Origin: Paragonimus skrjabini miyazakii
Taxonomy: Eukaryota; Platyhelminthes; Trematoda; Plagiorchiida; Troglotrematidae
Direction: 5' to 3'
NCBI GenBank assembly: GCA_014338405.1
Contig: JTDE01002445.1
Location: 25,883-89,882 of the forward strand
Length of the DNA: 64,000 bases
Shown here in pieces: positions 1 to 11,700 of this stretch (within the stretch, counting starts at the first letter, position 1; each line of letters begins with the position of its first letter). The notes beneath the pieces were generated by a model. It made no database searches, was not told the DNA's origin, and worked only from the letters and a program-made list of their open reading frames with translations. The translations under genes and the position numbers were made by a program.

Positions 1-755
1 TGAACCAATGCCGTAGGGTCCGAGGACTCCCAGCCAAGCTACCGAGTCGCGCCCGACCAAAGCGTTCAAGTCATCCAAGACAAACAGTCGATCAGTCACC
101 GGCACCGACCGGATTAAGGCGGACAGTTGATCATAGAACTGGTCCTTTGTATCATCAGTGTTACACAGTCGGACCACAAACACATAAATGTGGCACACTA
201 ACCTCGACTGAGTCGCAGGCGCATAGACAGCATTCGAGGGCAGATGCCGTGCGGTTCGCCTATCATCAAAGCGTTGATGTGATCAGTGGCTGCTAAGCAG
301 ACACTATGTTTCCGATTACTGTCTGTCGAGTAACCTATCCAGTAGAAGGTAAACCCGGCACCTGCTTCGCGTAACTCACCTTGGTTTGCAAGCCTTGTCT
401 CGCTCAAGGCTGCTACGTCAATCCAATGGCGAAGCAGTTCCATTATGACCAGTGCAGTGTGCCGTTCTGGCCGTCCTTTGGAGCTGCATCGATCCAACGG
501 CGTGCGCACATTGCATGCTCCAACACAGAGCGTCTTGCGTCCCCGGGTCTGTTTCAGGTTGCTCTTCGGGTTACTGAAACTTGAGTGAGCATTATCTGCT
601 CGAGGATTCATGTTGGGGGGACAGTATGAGGGGGAGTGATTGGCAGTAGCATATTTTTGCCTATCCACCCTGCCATGTGCAGCAGATAGGGCGACCCGGT
701 TTATCCTGCGCGACGGCCGATGCAGTATGGTATTTGGTTTCTCTTGTATAGTCAT
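1..755 (-). pseudogene. RTE-type non-LTR retrotransposon, apurinic-like endonuclease domain (degraded, runs off left edge)
   Basis: This is the 5' coding part of a non-LTR retrotransposon read on the minus strand. An open frame covers 755-198 and contains the endonuclease signatures NVRTPLD and AALSETRL followed by GELREAGAGF, the order seen in RTE-type elements often annotated as craniofacial-development-protein-2-like. After a stop near 198, homology continues in another frame to the window edge with KDQFYDQLSALIRSVP and then LDDLNALVGRDS, where intact relatives read GDFNARVG. The frame break and the changed GDFN motif mean it is inactive. The reverse transcriptase that should follow lies outside the window. 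It probably sits in an upstream intron of IFT172. The RTE clade is inferred from motif style; a CR1-like placement is less likely. Confidence 0.8.
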
Positions 756-1399
756 GGTTTTTGTGAGCTTATGATACTGCTAAGACGCCCAGACCTAGAC
801 AGGAAAGAAATTATGGTCCTCAGCCAAATCCTTTGGCTCAAGAGCCTGTGCCGCAAACCAGCAGGTGACACACACGCACACGTATGCATCAGCGTCACCC
901 ACCTAGAATAGGCTCGACAGTCACAACCCAAAACATTCGGCACATGCACACAGAGATAATACTTCACAGATAAACCAATCGAAAGAACAGATAATCAGAT
1001 CAGGCAAAAAAGAAAGTAACAAACCGAACCAAAACACAACACACTCACACCATACACAACGAAAGCCTCACAACGAACGCACACATGTACTCACACACAA
1101 GCGCACAGTAATTGTCTACCTTTGTTCAGCCCCGAGACCTTCACGTTTTGTCAAACACACCAACACTTGCCAGTTGACTGCCTCATATGAAGGCTGTTCA
1201 AAGTATACTTTTTGATTTAAATCGCTTGGTGAAGGCTCTCCGAGACAGTTTATGCATTGCAAAACCAGTAACTCATTTTGGTTTCAATTCACTGTGGCAT
1301 AACCAAGTAGTTAACAATAAGCATCAAGACAATGCACAATATGCCCTCTCACATGTGTTCTGTTCACAGTTCGGAGGTAGAAACGAATCTACATGTCTG

Positions 1400-1690
1400 T
1401 TGAGTAGTAGGTGATTTTGGTTTTCATGTAGATTGAACATCACTTACAACTGATGGCAGCTGTCGCATTCCCATAGACTTTTCAGTCAACCTCTTTCGAA
1501 AAGAAGCATTAGACTCAATTTTCCTTCTCATTAGGGCTCGTCAGTTGTGCATACTCTTGCCACTGCCGGGATTAGAACTCCAACCACGCTTCTCATGAGG
1601 CAACTGTGTTTACCACTGCACCATTGTCCTCACATTAGGCAGGACTGAATTATCATATGTAAACGCTCATCCACTTTCGCTCGGCAACTA
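1400..1690 (-). repeat. SINE-1 copy A (tRNA-like box A/box B repeat)
   Basis: On the minus strand a box A-like TGGTGCAGTGGTAAACA precedes a box B-like GTTCTAATCCC, with the distance expected of an internal RNA polymerase III promoter. It is followed by the shared tail that runs through the TTTCGAAAAGAAGC block to the AGTAGTAGG block. The same order recurs at 15.2, 20.9, 30.2, 42.9 and 43.2 kb. It carries no coding sequence. Confidence 0.65.
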
Positions 1691-1860
1691 AATTGTAATA
1701 TTTATGCCGACATGTCCCACTACTTCTCACCTTCCTTAACCGTCCGTCTCATTGTCTCATATGGAATCCATCAAATGATCCGGGGGATTGACTGCCCTGG
1801 CAGGATTTCTCGAACAGTTCACGTTGGAATCCACTGACGCCACTGTTGAGCATAGAAATT

Positions 1861-2050
1861 GTATTACTAATGAGTAGTTTGACAGATTTGATGATTTAGA
1901 TGAGACCCAATTGTCAGAAGTCAGAGCTTCATCTGGATCCGTTTAGACATGTTGCCTCTGTCGCTGGTTCGAATTCAGTCGAAGCCTTGATTTTTCACAA
2001 TTGGGTCTCATCTGAATCATCAAGTTTGCCAAACTACTCATTAGTAATAC
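1861..2050. repeat. Fold-back repeat built from SINE-2 tails
   Basis: The segment starts GTATTACTAATGAGTAG and ends with its reverse complement. The arms are about 75-80 bp (1861-1938 and 1974-2050) with a few mismatches, around a loop of roughly 35 bp. Both arms carry the tail of the tRNA-derived SINE seen at 43344-43476 (GATGAGACCCAA on one side, TTGGGTCTCATC on the other). The right arm side also keeps its box B, GGTTCGAATTC. It resembles two SINE ends joined head to head or a small fold-back transposon. Confidence 0.75.
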
Positions 2051-3226
2051 TTTCCTCAACGTCAACAACCAGAGGCTAATTGAGTCGATGGGACGTCCAA
2101 CATGGAAACAAACACGACTAACTTGCCGTTGGCTGGTCTGATTTCCCTTTGCTGTGTTATCAGTTGGGCACTTCGTACCTTACTCTAGTGAGCTAAAAGC
2201 TCTACTCAGCATGCAGGACATGGAAGATGACAGATTGGAATTCCTAACACCTAACTAGGCTGCTTAAATCTATACAGTTTCATAGCTTGTTCGAATGAAA
2301 CTGATCAGTTATCACCAGCAAAACTGGACTTCTCACGTTTTTATTGCCTGACCACTGACGTTCACGGATGCGGTCAGCTAAATTTTAACACTAACAGTGA
2401 AAGATCTTTATTTGTTCGGTATCATCAACATTCAGCGCCACCTTTCGCAGCCATAAATTAACTCTGTTCTGTGGTTTTATGAATACGAGCGTTATATTCG
2501 ACTAGGACTTTTTAAATGCTTCAACAAACCCTCTACTTGATGAAAACGGTGCCAAACTCAGATAAACGAGCTGCAGTTCTGACATCTCCTTGAATGACAT
2601 TAATAGTACGGTTCTATACCTTTTCCAGTTTCAGATGTCTCGATGTCAATTTAAGATGTCCCAGGTAACTTGATCTAAACAGGTTAACTAGGTATACCTG
2701 CTGCGCATGACGGAACCGAGTCACCTGGCTCTGTAGCAACCAGACAATCCCTGTTTTCCATCCTAACTATGTGCACATACTGCGACCTTGCTGGACGTTG
2801 AAATCCAGCTGAGCCCCCCTGTGACATCTTAAACTGACATCGAGACATTTCATACTGAAAAAGTCATAATGCGATATTGCATTTTAAATGGACACAGCGC
2901 ATTCCGGCAGGTTAACTGGAACCAAAAATGATGCGTGTAATTTTTTGAACTTATCAGGCAACGCAATAAGTTGTCCGGGTAGGTAGGTTTACTTCCAGTT
3001 TCTAGACCTCATCAAGATGGGTTAGAAATGTGATATGGATGTGAACATCTTGCCCATTACCACACTTGCTTATGATGGTGTTACTGGACCAGGTAGAACT
3101 GTGCGTGATGACTTTTGTATCTAGTTAGAAAATTTAAAAGTCCTGGATTGAGTGCCAGTTATTTGGACTCTGATTATTGTAACTTAAATATCACCCATAT
3201 TTGATCCTATTTTCCGCGTTCGGGTA

Positions 3227-3300
3227 AGCTTTTCAGTTAGTTCTTTTCGAAAGGGAGCACTATACTTGGATATTGCTTTTATTATGATCATCGGCGCTTC
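3227..3300 (-). repeat. Possible degraded SINE-1 fragment
   Basis: The run around CTTTTCAGTTAG and TTTCGAAAGGGAGCAC matches the SINE-1 tail block in order and spacing, but no tRNA-like boxes survive. The similarity is short, so the call is tentative. Confidence 0.35.
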
Positions 3301-5519
3301 AGCTTAACTTAGAGGTTCTGATCATCTGTTTGTGGATTACAGTTGGTAATAGCGATTTTGTCTACTTTTTCATCAAAACGGTCGAGTGACATGAACACTA
3401 TTCACACCAATGTGTGTTTTTGGATATGACTATTTAGCAATACTTGTTGCGATACTAGTAGAATAATGGTTGGTCTGCATACGCCACAATCACGTTGCTC
3501 GGGGGAACGAATTTAATCCTGAACAAGGAACTACACTATTCCTTGTCCGTAATAAAATCAATAGTTCACTCGGGTATTTCCTTCCGAAGTATGCTAGCTG
3601 AAAGTTTATTTGAATGCAAAAGCTGCTTTTTAGTGTCAGCCGTATTCATTGTGTAAGGAGAGAAATTTGTCAGTTAACAGATGGGTTGTGAAAAGAAGAA
3701 GAAGAAGAAACGATCAGCATACAACATAAGAATCGACCGACAGACGATGAGCATGACGTCAATTACTACGTACAACAAATGTTCTACACTTCTATGTATA
3801 CATGAATTTGAAGGCGTCAGATGACTTGTTACCAGTTATCTTTAGTTTGTCAAAAATGTTTTAGTTCTTCCTCGTTATAACGGCATTCTGAACCTGAATT
3901 ACCAGTTCTGCTTAAATGGATTAGTTTTCTCACAACGTTCCTTGCTTTAACTACAACCCAACTACCTGTCATCTGTTGCCCACTTGCACTTGGATTCCTC
4001 TTTATGTGATGGCGTAAGCAAACATGTTTTTGATCTAGACCATCTGTCGTCGTGAGATATATCAATTTTCAGTTCTTATCTGACTCATATGCCTCACCCT
4101 TCCAAACTGTCGACTTTCGCCAACCGTAGAATAAAAGAACAGTGTGTGTGCGTTTTGTTTGTATCAACGCAAAGTAGAGGATTTGAATTAACACGGAACT
4201 AACCTGCCACGACCAACCGGTTGGACAGTAAATTCGCCGAATGAATTTCCTACACAAGACTTTCGCTAATCACTAATAGTCAGTGATTTTGAACAATATT
4301 TTCATAGGATTCATTTTGCTTTGGTGTGAAATGTTTGAGTTTAGACAGAGTTACTTGATATTTCAATCTCATCCTCTTCCATTTCTGTCCTCCATCGATG
4401 GCTAGATATTGTGCTTTTTTCATGACTGTTGGAGCAGTTATGCATCAGTGAAAGATCGATTATGTATTTCTGTCTTTGTTGATAATGACGTGGACACAGT
4501 ACATTTAAAATACAAACAAATATGAATTTCATAAATCACTGATTCTGAAGATATTACAATTGGTTACTATTATAACGATTGATTGGTCTGGCAAATTCAT
4601 AACAATTTACTAAAGCAATTGTTTGTGATATCTTACTAATGTTTAAGACAATTTGGGACAGTGTGAATTCACTGACATTTGTCGACTATTGATATCACAC
4701 ACGAATTCCATTCTTAAGGTTGGTTGAAAAATCCCAGCGCGTTTTTCTGAAGATTTTCACTGAAGCACCTTAAAAAAGATATTGATATATGGTAGATGTT
4801 TATAGTGCTCCACATTGGCCACTAAATGCGCAGTTCAACCGGGTTAAACTTCCTACCATAAAACCTTCGTCTACCATGACTTCTTTTGCAAAACGGAGAA
4901 CGGCGTTGCAACAGAAATCTGAAAAATCTTACTTGATTCTCTCCCAAAGTTCAGAGTTTACTGAATGCGTCTCTACTTCTTCAGTAGGAATAAAGTACGG
5001 CTGTTTGTTTGCTCACACCTGACACCAATGTTGTTCCAAACATCCTCACACAGCTCGACGTTAACACAAATCTAAATCTATGCCTCACTTATTAAGTAAA
5101 CAATTGAATAATGAGTCTGTTTAATTATAAGGTTTATTTGGATATGAAAGCTGCTATCGAATGTGGATAGTGTTTGGTTTGAAATGATCTAAATTCCCGA
5201 ACTTCTACCACTGGTTATAATGGACTGTCTACTGTGGACCAATCCCAATTGCCGTAGTAATCACTTCGTTCCCGAAAACTATTATCCAACTGTTGAAAAG
5301 AGCTATTTTGTGGCAAGGATTTTTTTTATATTTCGAAGGTTTGATTCTAATGAAAGACAAATAACATTGAGGACATCTCCTAGCTTATACCCATTTTCCA
5401 TGTGAACGGAGCTTACCCTGTTCGCGTGAATTGCCTACCGTCCTCCTTAACCAGGTTGCGGAATATTCTGGAATTTTTCATTCCTTATAAAGCGTTCTCC
5501 TCCTTCCCACCTTTATCAG

Positions 5520-5749
5520 GCCTTGGTCCAATGTGAGCTGTATGAGAAGGCTGGCGAAATGTACCAACATTTGGATCAGCTGGAGAACGCGATGCGATGC
5601 TATAAACAGGGTAATGCCTACCAAAGAGCTGTGGAGCTGGCAAGATCTTCCTTCCCTTCGGAAGTGGTGAAGTTAGAGGAAATGTGGGGGAATTATCTTG
5701 TGACGCAACAACAAATGGACGGCGCAATACACCATTTTATCGAAGCAGG
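5520..5749 (+). CDS. IFT172: IFT172 exon A (first visible exon), TPR-like repeats
   Basis: Residues 1-76 of the visible product, starting ALVQCELYEKAGEMY and ending HHFIEAG across the next junction. It matches the region where the human protein reads YEKAGDFYEKI and VELARLAFPVEVVKLEE; here it is VELARSSFPSEVVKLEE. The acceptor is a pyrimidine-rich tract ending in CAG at 5517-5519, and the donor is GTGAGT from 5750. Two bases of a Gly codon remain, so the following intron is phase 2. An earlier exon must exist outside the window because the exon begins inside the helical domain. Confidence 0.95.
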
Positions 5750-8700
5750 GTGAGTTTTCATATGTGACTGAACGGAAAACTTCTGTTGTTTGGTCGATTG
5801 ACCAACGGGCCCCCATCATTCTGTGTAGTTCCTTATCAGACTGTCAAATTTATTTTCATAATCAAATAACAAGAGTAGAGAAAGATTTCAAACAATTTGT
5901 TCGGACGTATTTGTACAACAAGACTGATGTACTGGTGGATATTCAGTTGCAAACTGAACATCACTTATGTATGAGTTTAATCCCAGTGTGCACTTATATC
6001 CGTACCGGATTATAAACTTCACCAATGTGTTTTTAAGGCCACTGTGTTAACCGCAAATGTATACATCACCAAAACATCACATCTTGAACGTTTTTCTAAA
6101 TGTGTGGAAGCCACGATCAGGTGTGAGTGATATTATGAACTCAGCAATATTACTTAACAAAAAGACTTTTCTTTGACGTCTATAAAGTATACTTTCCGGT
6201 GAGTTAACTTCGAATAATAACTTAAATTAAAGCACCCCTAAAAGACAATCAGCATCGAGTCTGATGTTACTAGTTTCGTTTGTTAATGACACTCATCTTC
6301 ATCTTTATCTTTCTCTTGTTAACTGCTCACAAAGGTTGACGCTCTAAGGGAATACCATAGGAGTTTGTGTTGTTCACTTCTGTTCATGAAGTCATCCAGT
6401 TCTGTCATAAACCAAGATTTACCGTTATCCACATACTTTCAGCATTCATTTTCATATCTTCGGCTTCTATCCTCTATCTTTTAACATGACCTTTCGGCGT
6501 ACATTTGAACAATTTTGCATCATTGTAGTAAATCTTATGATTGGATGGCTGCTATTCATTGGCTGATCTTGTAGTTTCCCTGGTGAACTATACACCTCGA
6601 GACTACTGTGTATGAACTCTTTCTTATCATTAGTGTCCCCCTTTTAACTCAACCAGGTCCATTGTTCAGAGGGAAAGGAGCAAACCCATTATGTATATCA
6701 ATATATTACAAACAGAACAAAAATGTTTGCAGTTTGAAAAATTATTGAAGAAAATCAGAAGACCAACAGCGATAAAAATGTGGAATCGCTTTACTTCAAG
6801 ACTATCTAGTGGGGAATGCTGTTTCCGTCTCTTTTGAAAGATTTTGTGCAGCCTTTTGACAGGCTCTTGACATGTATAGTTCAGTTTGGCTTGCACTATT
6901 CTCGTCTAAGAGTAATCGTTAACTCATTCATAGAGACGTTTATCTCTACATCTTCGTATACTAGCCGAACGAGTATGCTCCAAACGTTCACAACTAGGTT
7001 CAGGCCGAGACTACAAGATAGCTCATTCAACCCACGTAATCTATATGTAATTTTGTTCCATACATTAGCATTCACCCCAGCCACTTTCTAATGTCCAATA
7101 TACCAGGGGCTATCGGTGATTGCCTATCGATGGATGTTTAGAGAAAAATTCATCCGTTTCCTAAAGTTTGGCAAGTACTACTTCGATTTCTCAGGGTAAT
7201 ACTGATTGGAGCTTTGTCTGTCATTATGTGTCAGAAAATATCAGTAAGTGTTCTTCGAGACACGGAACCCTGTCAAACTTAGTCTACGTTACAACGTTTC
7301 AACGACCGTATTAGGGGCAGTGCCGCAACATTCCCTGTATGCTTCTTGTCAGAATCGTCAGCGCAAGCGCATAGCTTTATTTACAAAGAGCTTATTGATG
7401 GGATTCTAGGTCTCTTCCCCTATGGCAAAGCGGAGATCATCAACCTTCACTGCTATTCACTCTTGGTAACGGTCTTAGCTGAAAACTTCGGACGGCATGA
7501 GTAGACTTTCGCAGTCATTCAGCGCTCTTCCATGGGCCCAACTACATTGGTTAAAACGCCCGCATATGACATTGTCGAACGTCATTCAATTTGGCGTCTT
7601 TTGTCAAAAAGGAAGCACAGATAATTTTGTTTGACTGGAAGTGTCTGTTTGAAATCAGATGTCCTGCTCATCCACCCTGCAATATCGATCTGCCAGAGCA
7701 GATACAACATACTGCAGCAAGCGCTTTTCTGGTTGGCATCTGTATCCAGTTTGCGTTGGCTTCTTTTCTAACGTCCTCGAGTTTCATTTAATCTAGCTTT
7801 TAGTTCCCGCATATTTATGTCCAGTATAAATATGTGAACAAGCTTTTCTATTAGCTTTTCTTTACCAAGGCACCGTTCTTTCCTATGTATTGATCAGCCG
7901 TTTTTGTGTTTCTGAATGCAGCTATTTGTAGTGATCATTAACAGGAAGGTGTATAGGCACTTCAACCTCGGGTCTCATCAACTCCACATCCATCGAGTAA
8001 CCAAACTTACGATCTATAAGTACCACTATCCATACTTTCGTTCACCGTGTCATAGGGTCACGGTTGTCAGGGTTGTTGAAAGGTTAGCAAAGTGAATGAG
8101 TCTATGGGTTGTCATTCTGTCGCCTTTTTAACAGATGTTGAATTGGACACATTGACATGTGTGTAATACTGATGATATCCAGCCAAGTCAACCTAGTTGC
8201 CAATGTCTATCTGAAACAACTGCCCGCAAATGTCAGTGCAGTTTATTTTGTATATGCTCTCACAGGCTTCATTAATCAGCAATGTGCTTTGTAAATGTAT
8301 CAGAAACGAATGCACCTTTGTAACAATCAGTGAACGATCCTGATGTTCATTTTAAACAAAACACTCCAAATAGCTTCCGAAATTTCTTTGAACTGGCTAA
8401 TGCATTTTTTCGTTCCATTGGTCTCTGATTTGTAGCCTAAGTAGTCAATAGGAGGAAAAAAAACAACCTTGTCCATTTTGTTAGGGCGCCCCACCCTGTG
8501 ACCGTCCCAAGACGCCTCCGTCGTGCGAAAGAAGAAAAAAACCACTTGACTCAGTCCTAACTAGCGGAACTGTTCAAATCGGTTGAGACTTTATACCGCT
8601 ATGCACATGTGCGATCCTGACTCTTTCTCATGATGTGGTGGGAATGTGTGGTCATGACGTGCCCTATAAACACCTTGCTCTTGTCACCCTAGCGGCACCC

Positions 8701-11700
8701 CGTTTTGTAGCGGAACAAAGTTTCTTATTTTGAACGCGTCTTTTGGCTTGCCTTGGGAGCGAATGCGGGACAGTCGCGGTACTATTCGGGACCGAGATTA
8801 TCGTGTGAATTATTACCGGGACGAGAATCCGATTTTATCGAGCACACCGCTATACCGAGATCGAACCAGCGTATCGTTTAGGAGGGTTTACAACACTTTT
8901 GCATGAACGACAGACACTCAAATTACAATTCGCTTTCAGAATAACACATTATCGGCCATCTTTTCGCTTATGACTTTAATTTGTATTGTTTATTCTCATC
9001 GTTGGTTTTATCGTCTTGTTATAATTCACGTCGCATTATAGCCTCCGTAAATATTTGTCAGCACTGTTTGCTACTGTAACGAGTAAACTCGAGTGTAGTG
9101 TGTCTTTTTAGCCGGTCAAAAGGTCAATGTGATTATTAAGTTATATCAACCATTTGTGTCTTAACTAATCCGCTAGTTGCACAGAAACATTGATTGTCAT
9201 TTCAGCCTACCACTATCGGTACATGGTGCGCGACTGCAGATGATAACTAAAATCGTGCCGGACTGTACATCATTGAACTATAAGTCGTCTAAAGGAGCTT
9301 TATTACACTTCATGCGTTGATAATTTTTCCACTACGTACTGACAGATTTTACCACATCTTAACAAGTGGTTACTACTGACTAAGTTTACCAAATCAAAAG
9401 CAAACCGTTATACAAATGATAATAGAATGTCAGTTGTCTGTTGATGTGGAGCCTCTACCGTATGCCGTATGCATCGGTCTTCGGTAGCATCCACGGGCAT
9501 ACGCTTGTATCCTCATACATCGTCCATCCATTGAGTTACACTAAGCCCATGGCGTCACACACATGTAGTGAGAATGAACATTGCTGACTGTCTAAACAAG
9601 GGGTACTGCATTTTGAGCAGTTACCAGAACCAGCACATGATTCCACACCGTCAGTTCATTCTGTTCGACTTGGTGTAACCCAACGGAGCTGAAAGATGCT
9701 CGCACATCGCTAGTGAAGAAAAATCGTCTGGTATTAATTCACCTAAATACTCAGAGGAGTCCGATTATAGAATCCGATGTAATTAACAGGAAAGGCAGCA
9801 CGCTTACTCGCACAGATGTGTCCGGCTAGCTTTGAATAGATGGTTAACACTACTGACGCTCATGCACCACCTGATATTGAACATGAGTGTCACTAGTTTT
9901 GTGACCAAGTTGTGACCATCTCACTGTTTTTCCAGGACTAAAAGAGAATTCATTCTTCAATTACGGTTACGAGAATGTTAGTGTAATGGATGGGCACTTA
10001 AAATCATGCTGAACAAGTTCAGCTTTCTGTGGTTTTTGTTAGTTTCTAATAGATTTTATTGTTCGGATGTCGTCCAAAACCAAATAGGTCAAACCGGTGG
10101 AATTACATTCTTGTCAGGCACAGGATAGCCTGTACAATAGTTCAGAGCGTTCTCACTTAGGTAAATGGTGCAGCCAGGTTTATGAAAAACTGACTGGGCA
10201 CATAGCGAGCTTGACTTGGTCAGCGTGACTCAAGCGCATGGAAAAGAAACATGCACATAGGAATAATAAAAGACGAAGGAATGTTTCAACAGTTGAATAG
10301 AACCATCGAAGGACGGAAGCAAGTGTTTCATAATCACGAACTCGACAGAAATCATAATCTTCAGTTGAAGATTTGTGTGTAGAAGTTAAAGCAAGCAGCG
10401 TTTCAAATGCATGAAACGTTGGCGAAAAAGGAACTTACTGTAATAGTAGGGTGCGAAAACTCAGAAAGTACTCTATTCAGTAGGCCGTTACAAACCTCTT
10501 TAGGGCATATTATCGACTTCATGTCAAGGATTTAATCAATAATTCTCTGAATTTCCGGTTGCATACACTTAATTTTGGACTTTACTACCGATTGGTCAAC
10601 AGTTTGCACACGATTCTTTGAAAAGCTTGTCATTCACACGATGAGGTTCCCAAATGCGGAATTCGACCGCGGGCATGGTCGCCTATCGACCGATCATGAT
10701 CGCAGTGCACGGAGAAGGTATGACAGAGAAGGTCCTATGGAGGACAAGTCGATGATATAGTAGTGTGATAGACTCAAATGGGCTCACTGTGAAGGTGAAC
10801 AATTGTACATCCTGGGAGACGTTCGTTTCTCAGGGTCAGTGAGGCACATGGACCGGCTGACAAGACGTGTCCCGTGTGATTTACAGTAGTTTCTTTTCCC
10901 AGTGAGTTTCCGTCATGATACTCAAGTGGCATTCATTCAACATTGTACAACACTTGACGAAAAGTACACGTTTGTGAATCTGTGAGAGATAGGTTGTTGA
11001 CGGTTTGCTGGCTGAATATGAGTGTACGGAAAAAGTCATTCAGTCGGCCATTAATAAGCTCTTATGAGGGTAGTGAACCTCAAGGTTAGGTAATTCCACT
11101 TAATGTGGTGATCACTAGAAATTCTATTACCTTATTCTGAATTGCGGATGTCGTCCGTGTAACCATTGAGGTAATTTTCTATTTGTACGCATTTCGGGTT
11201 ATTAACAGATCATTCAGTCCTCAATACACGGTCTTTTGTAAAGTTTAGCGGATTTACTAATTAATTCCTCAATGGGTATCATGTGCACGAACGACCTTAC
11301 ACTAAAACAGCATACTGCGATAAACCTACCTCGGACTATGCGTGGCAGTGTAAAGTCAACTGTTTGTCATTCTTGAGGCAACAGCTTATAGAGTTTGTGA
11401 TCAGCAATAAACTGGCGAACTAGATAAGTTTAGTTTTCTTTTTTATAATGTTAGGCATTGTCCGTGTTAGTGCAAAATCCACACTTTTGGTCAGTTATAA
11501 ACGATGATATTGTAGAAAGTGAACCCATCACAGATGTAAACCGGCTAGTAAATTGAGAAACACACAACCTATCAGTGACAGATAATCACCCAGAGATGTT
11601 ACGTGAGTGAAACAATAAAATCCACACAGATGTAGATCTCAAGAACAGAAATCCGTTTTTTGAAAAACAATGACAACTTGGTTTGTTCACTCATGATAAA

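Larger units (their letters stand above)
756..5519. other. Upstream non-coding DNA, presumed IFT172 intron
   Basis: No IFT172 exon is recognisable here. The last base before the first visible exon is a normal AG acceptor, so this is presumably intron. Contents: a CA-rich strand-skewed stretch at about 850-1115, a SINE-1 copy (1400-1690), a fold-back repeat (1861-2050), a weak SINE-1 scrap near 3227-3300 and a short GAA microsatellite near 3693-3711. Open frames at 3850-5022 show no family resemblance. Confidence 0.6.

Noticed and set aside
4789..5022. Preceding IFT172 exon upstream of 5520
   Set aside because: The translation does not resemble the IFT172 region that should precede ELYEKAGEMY, and no suitable splice pair was seen.
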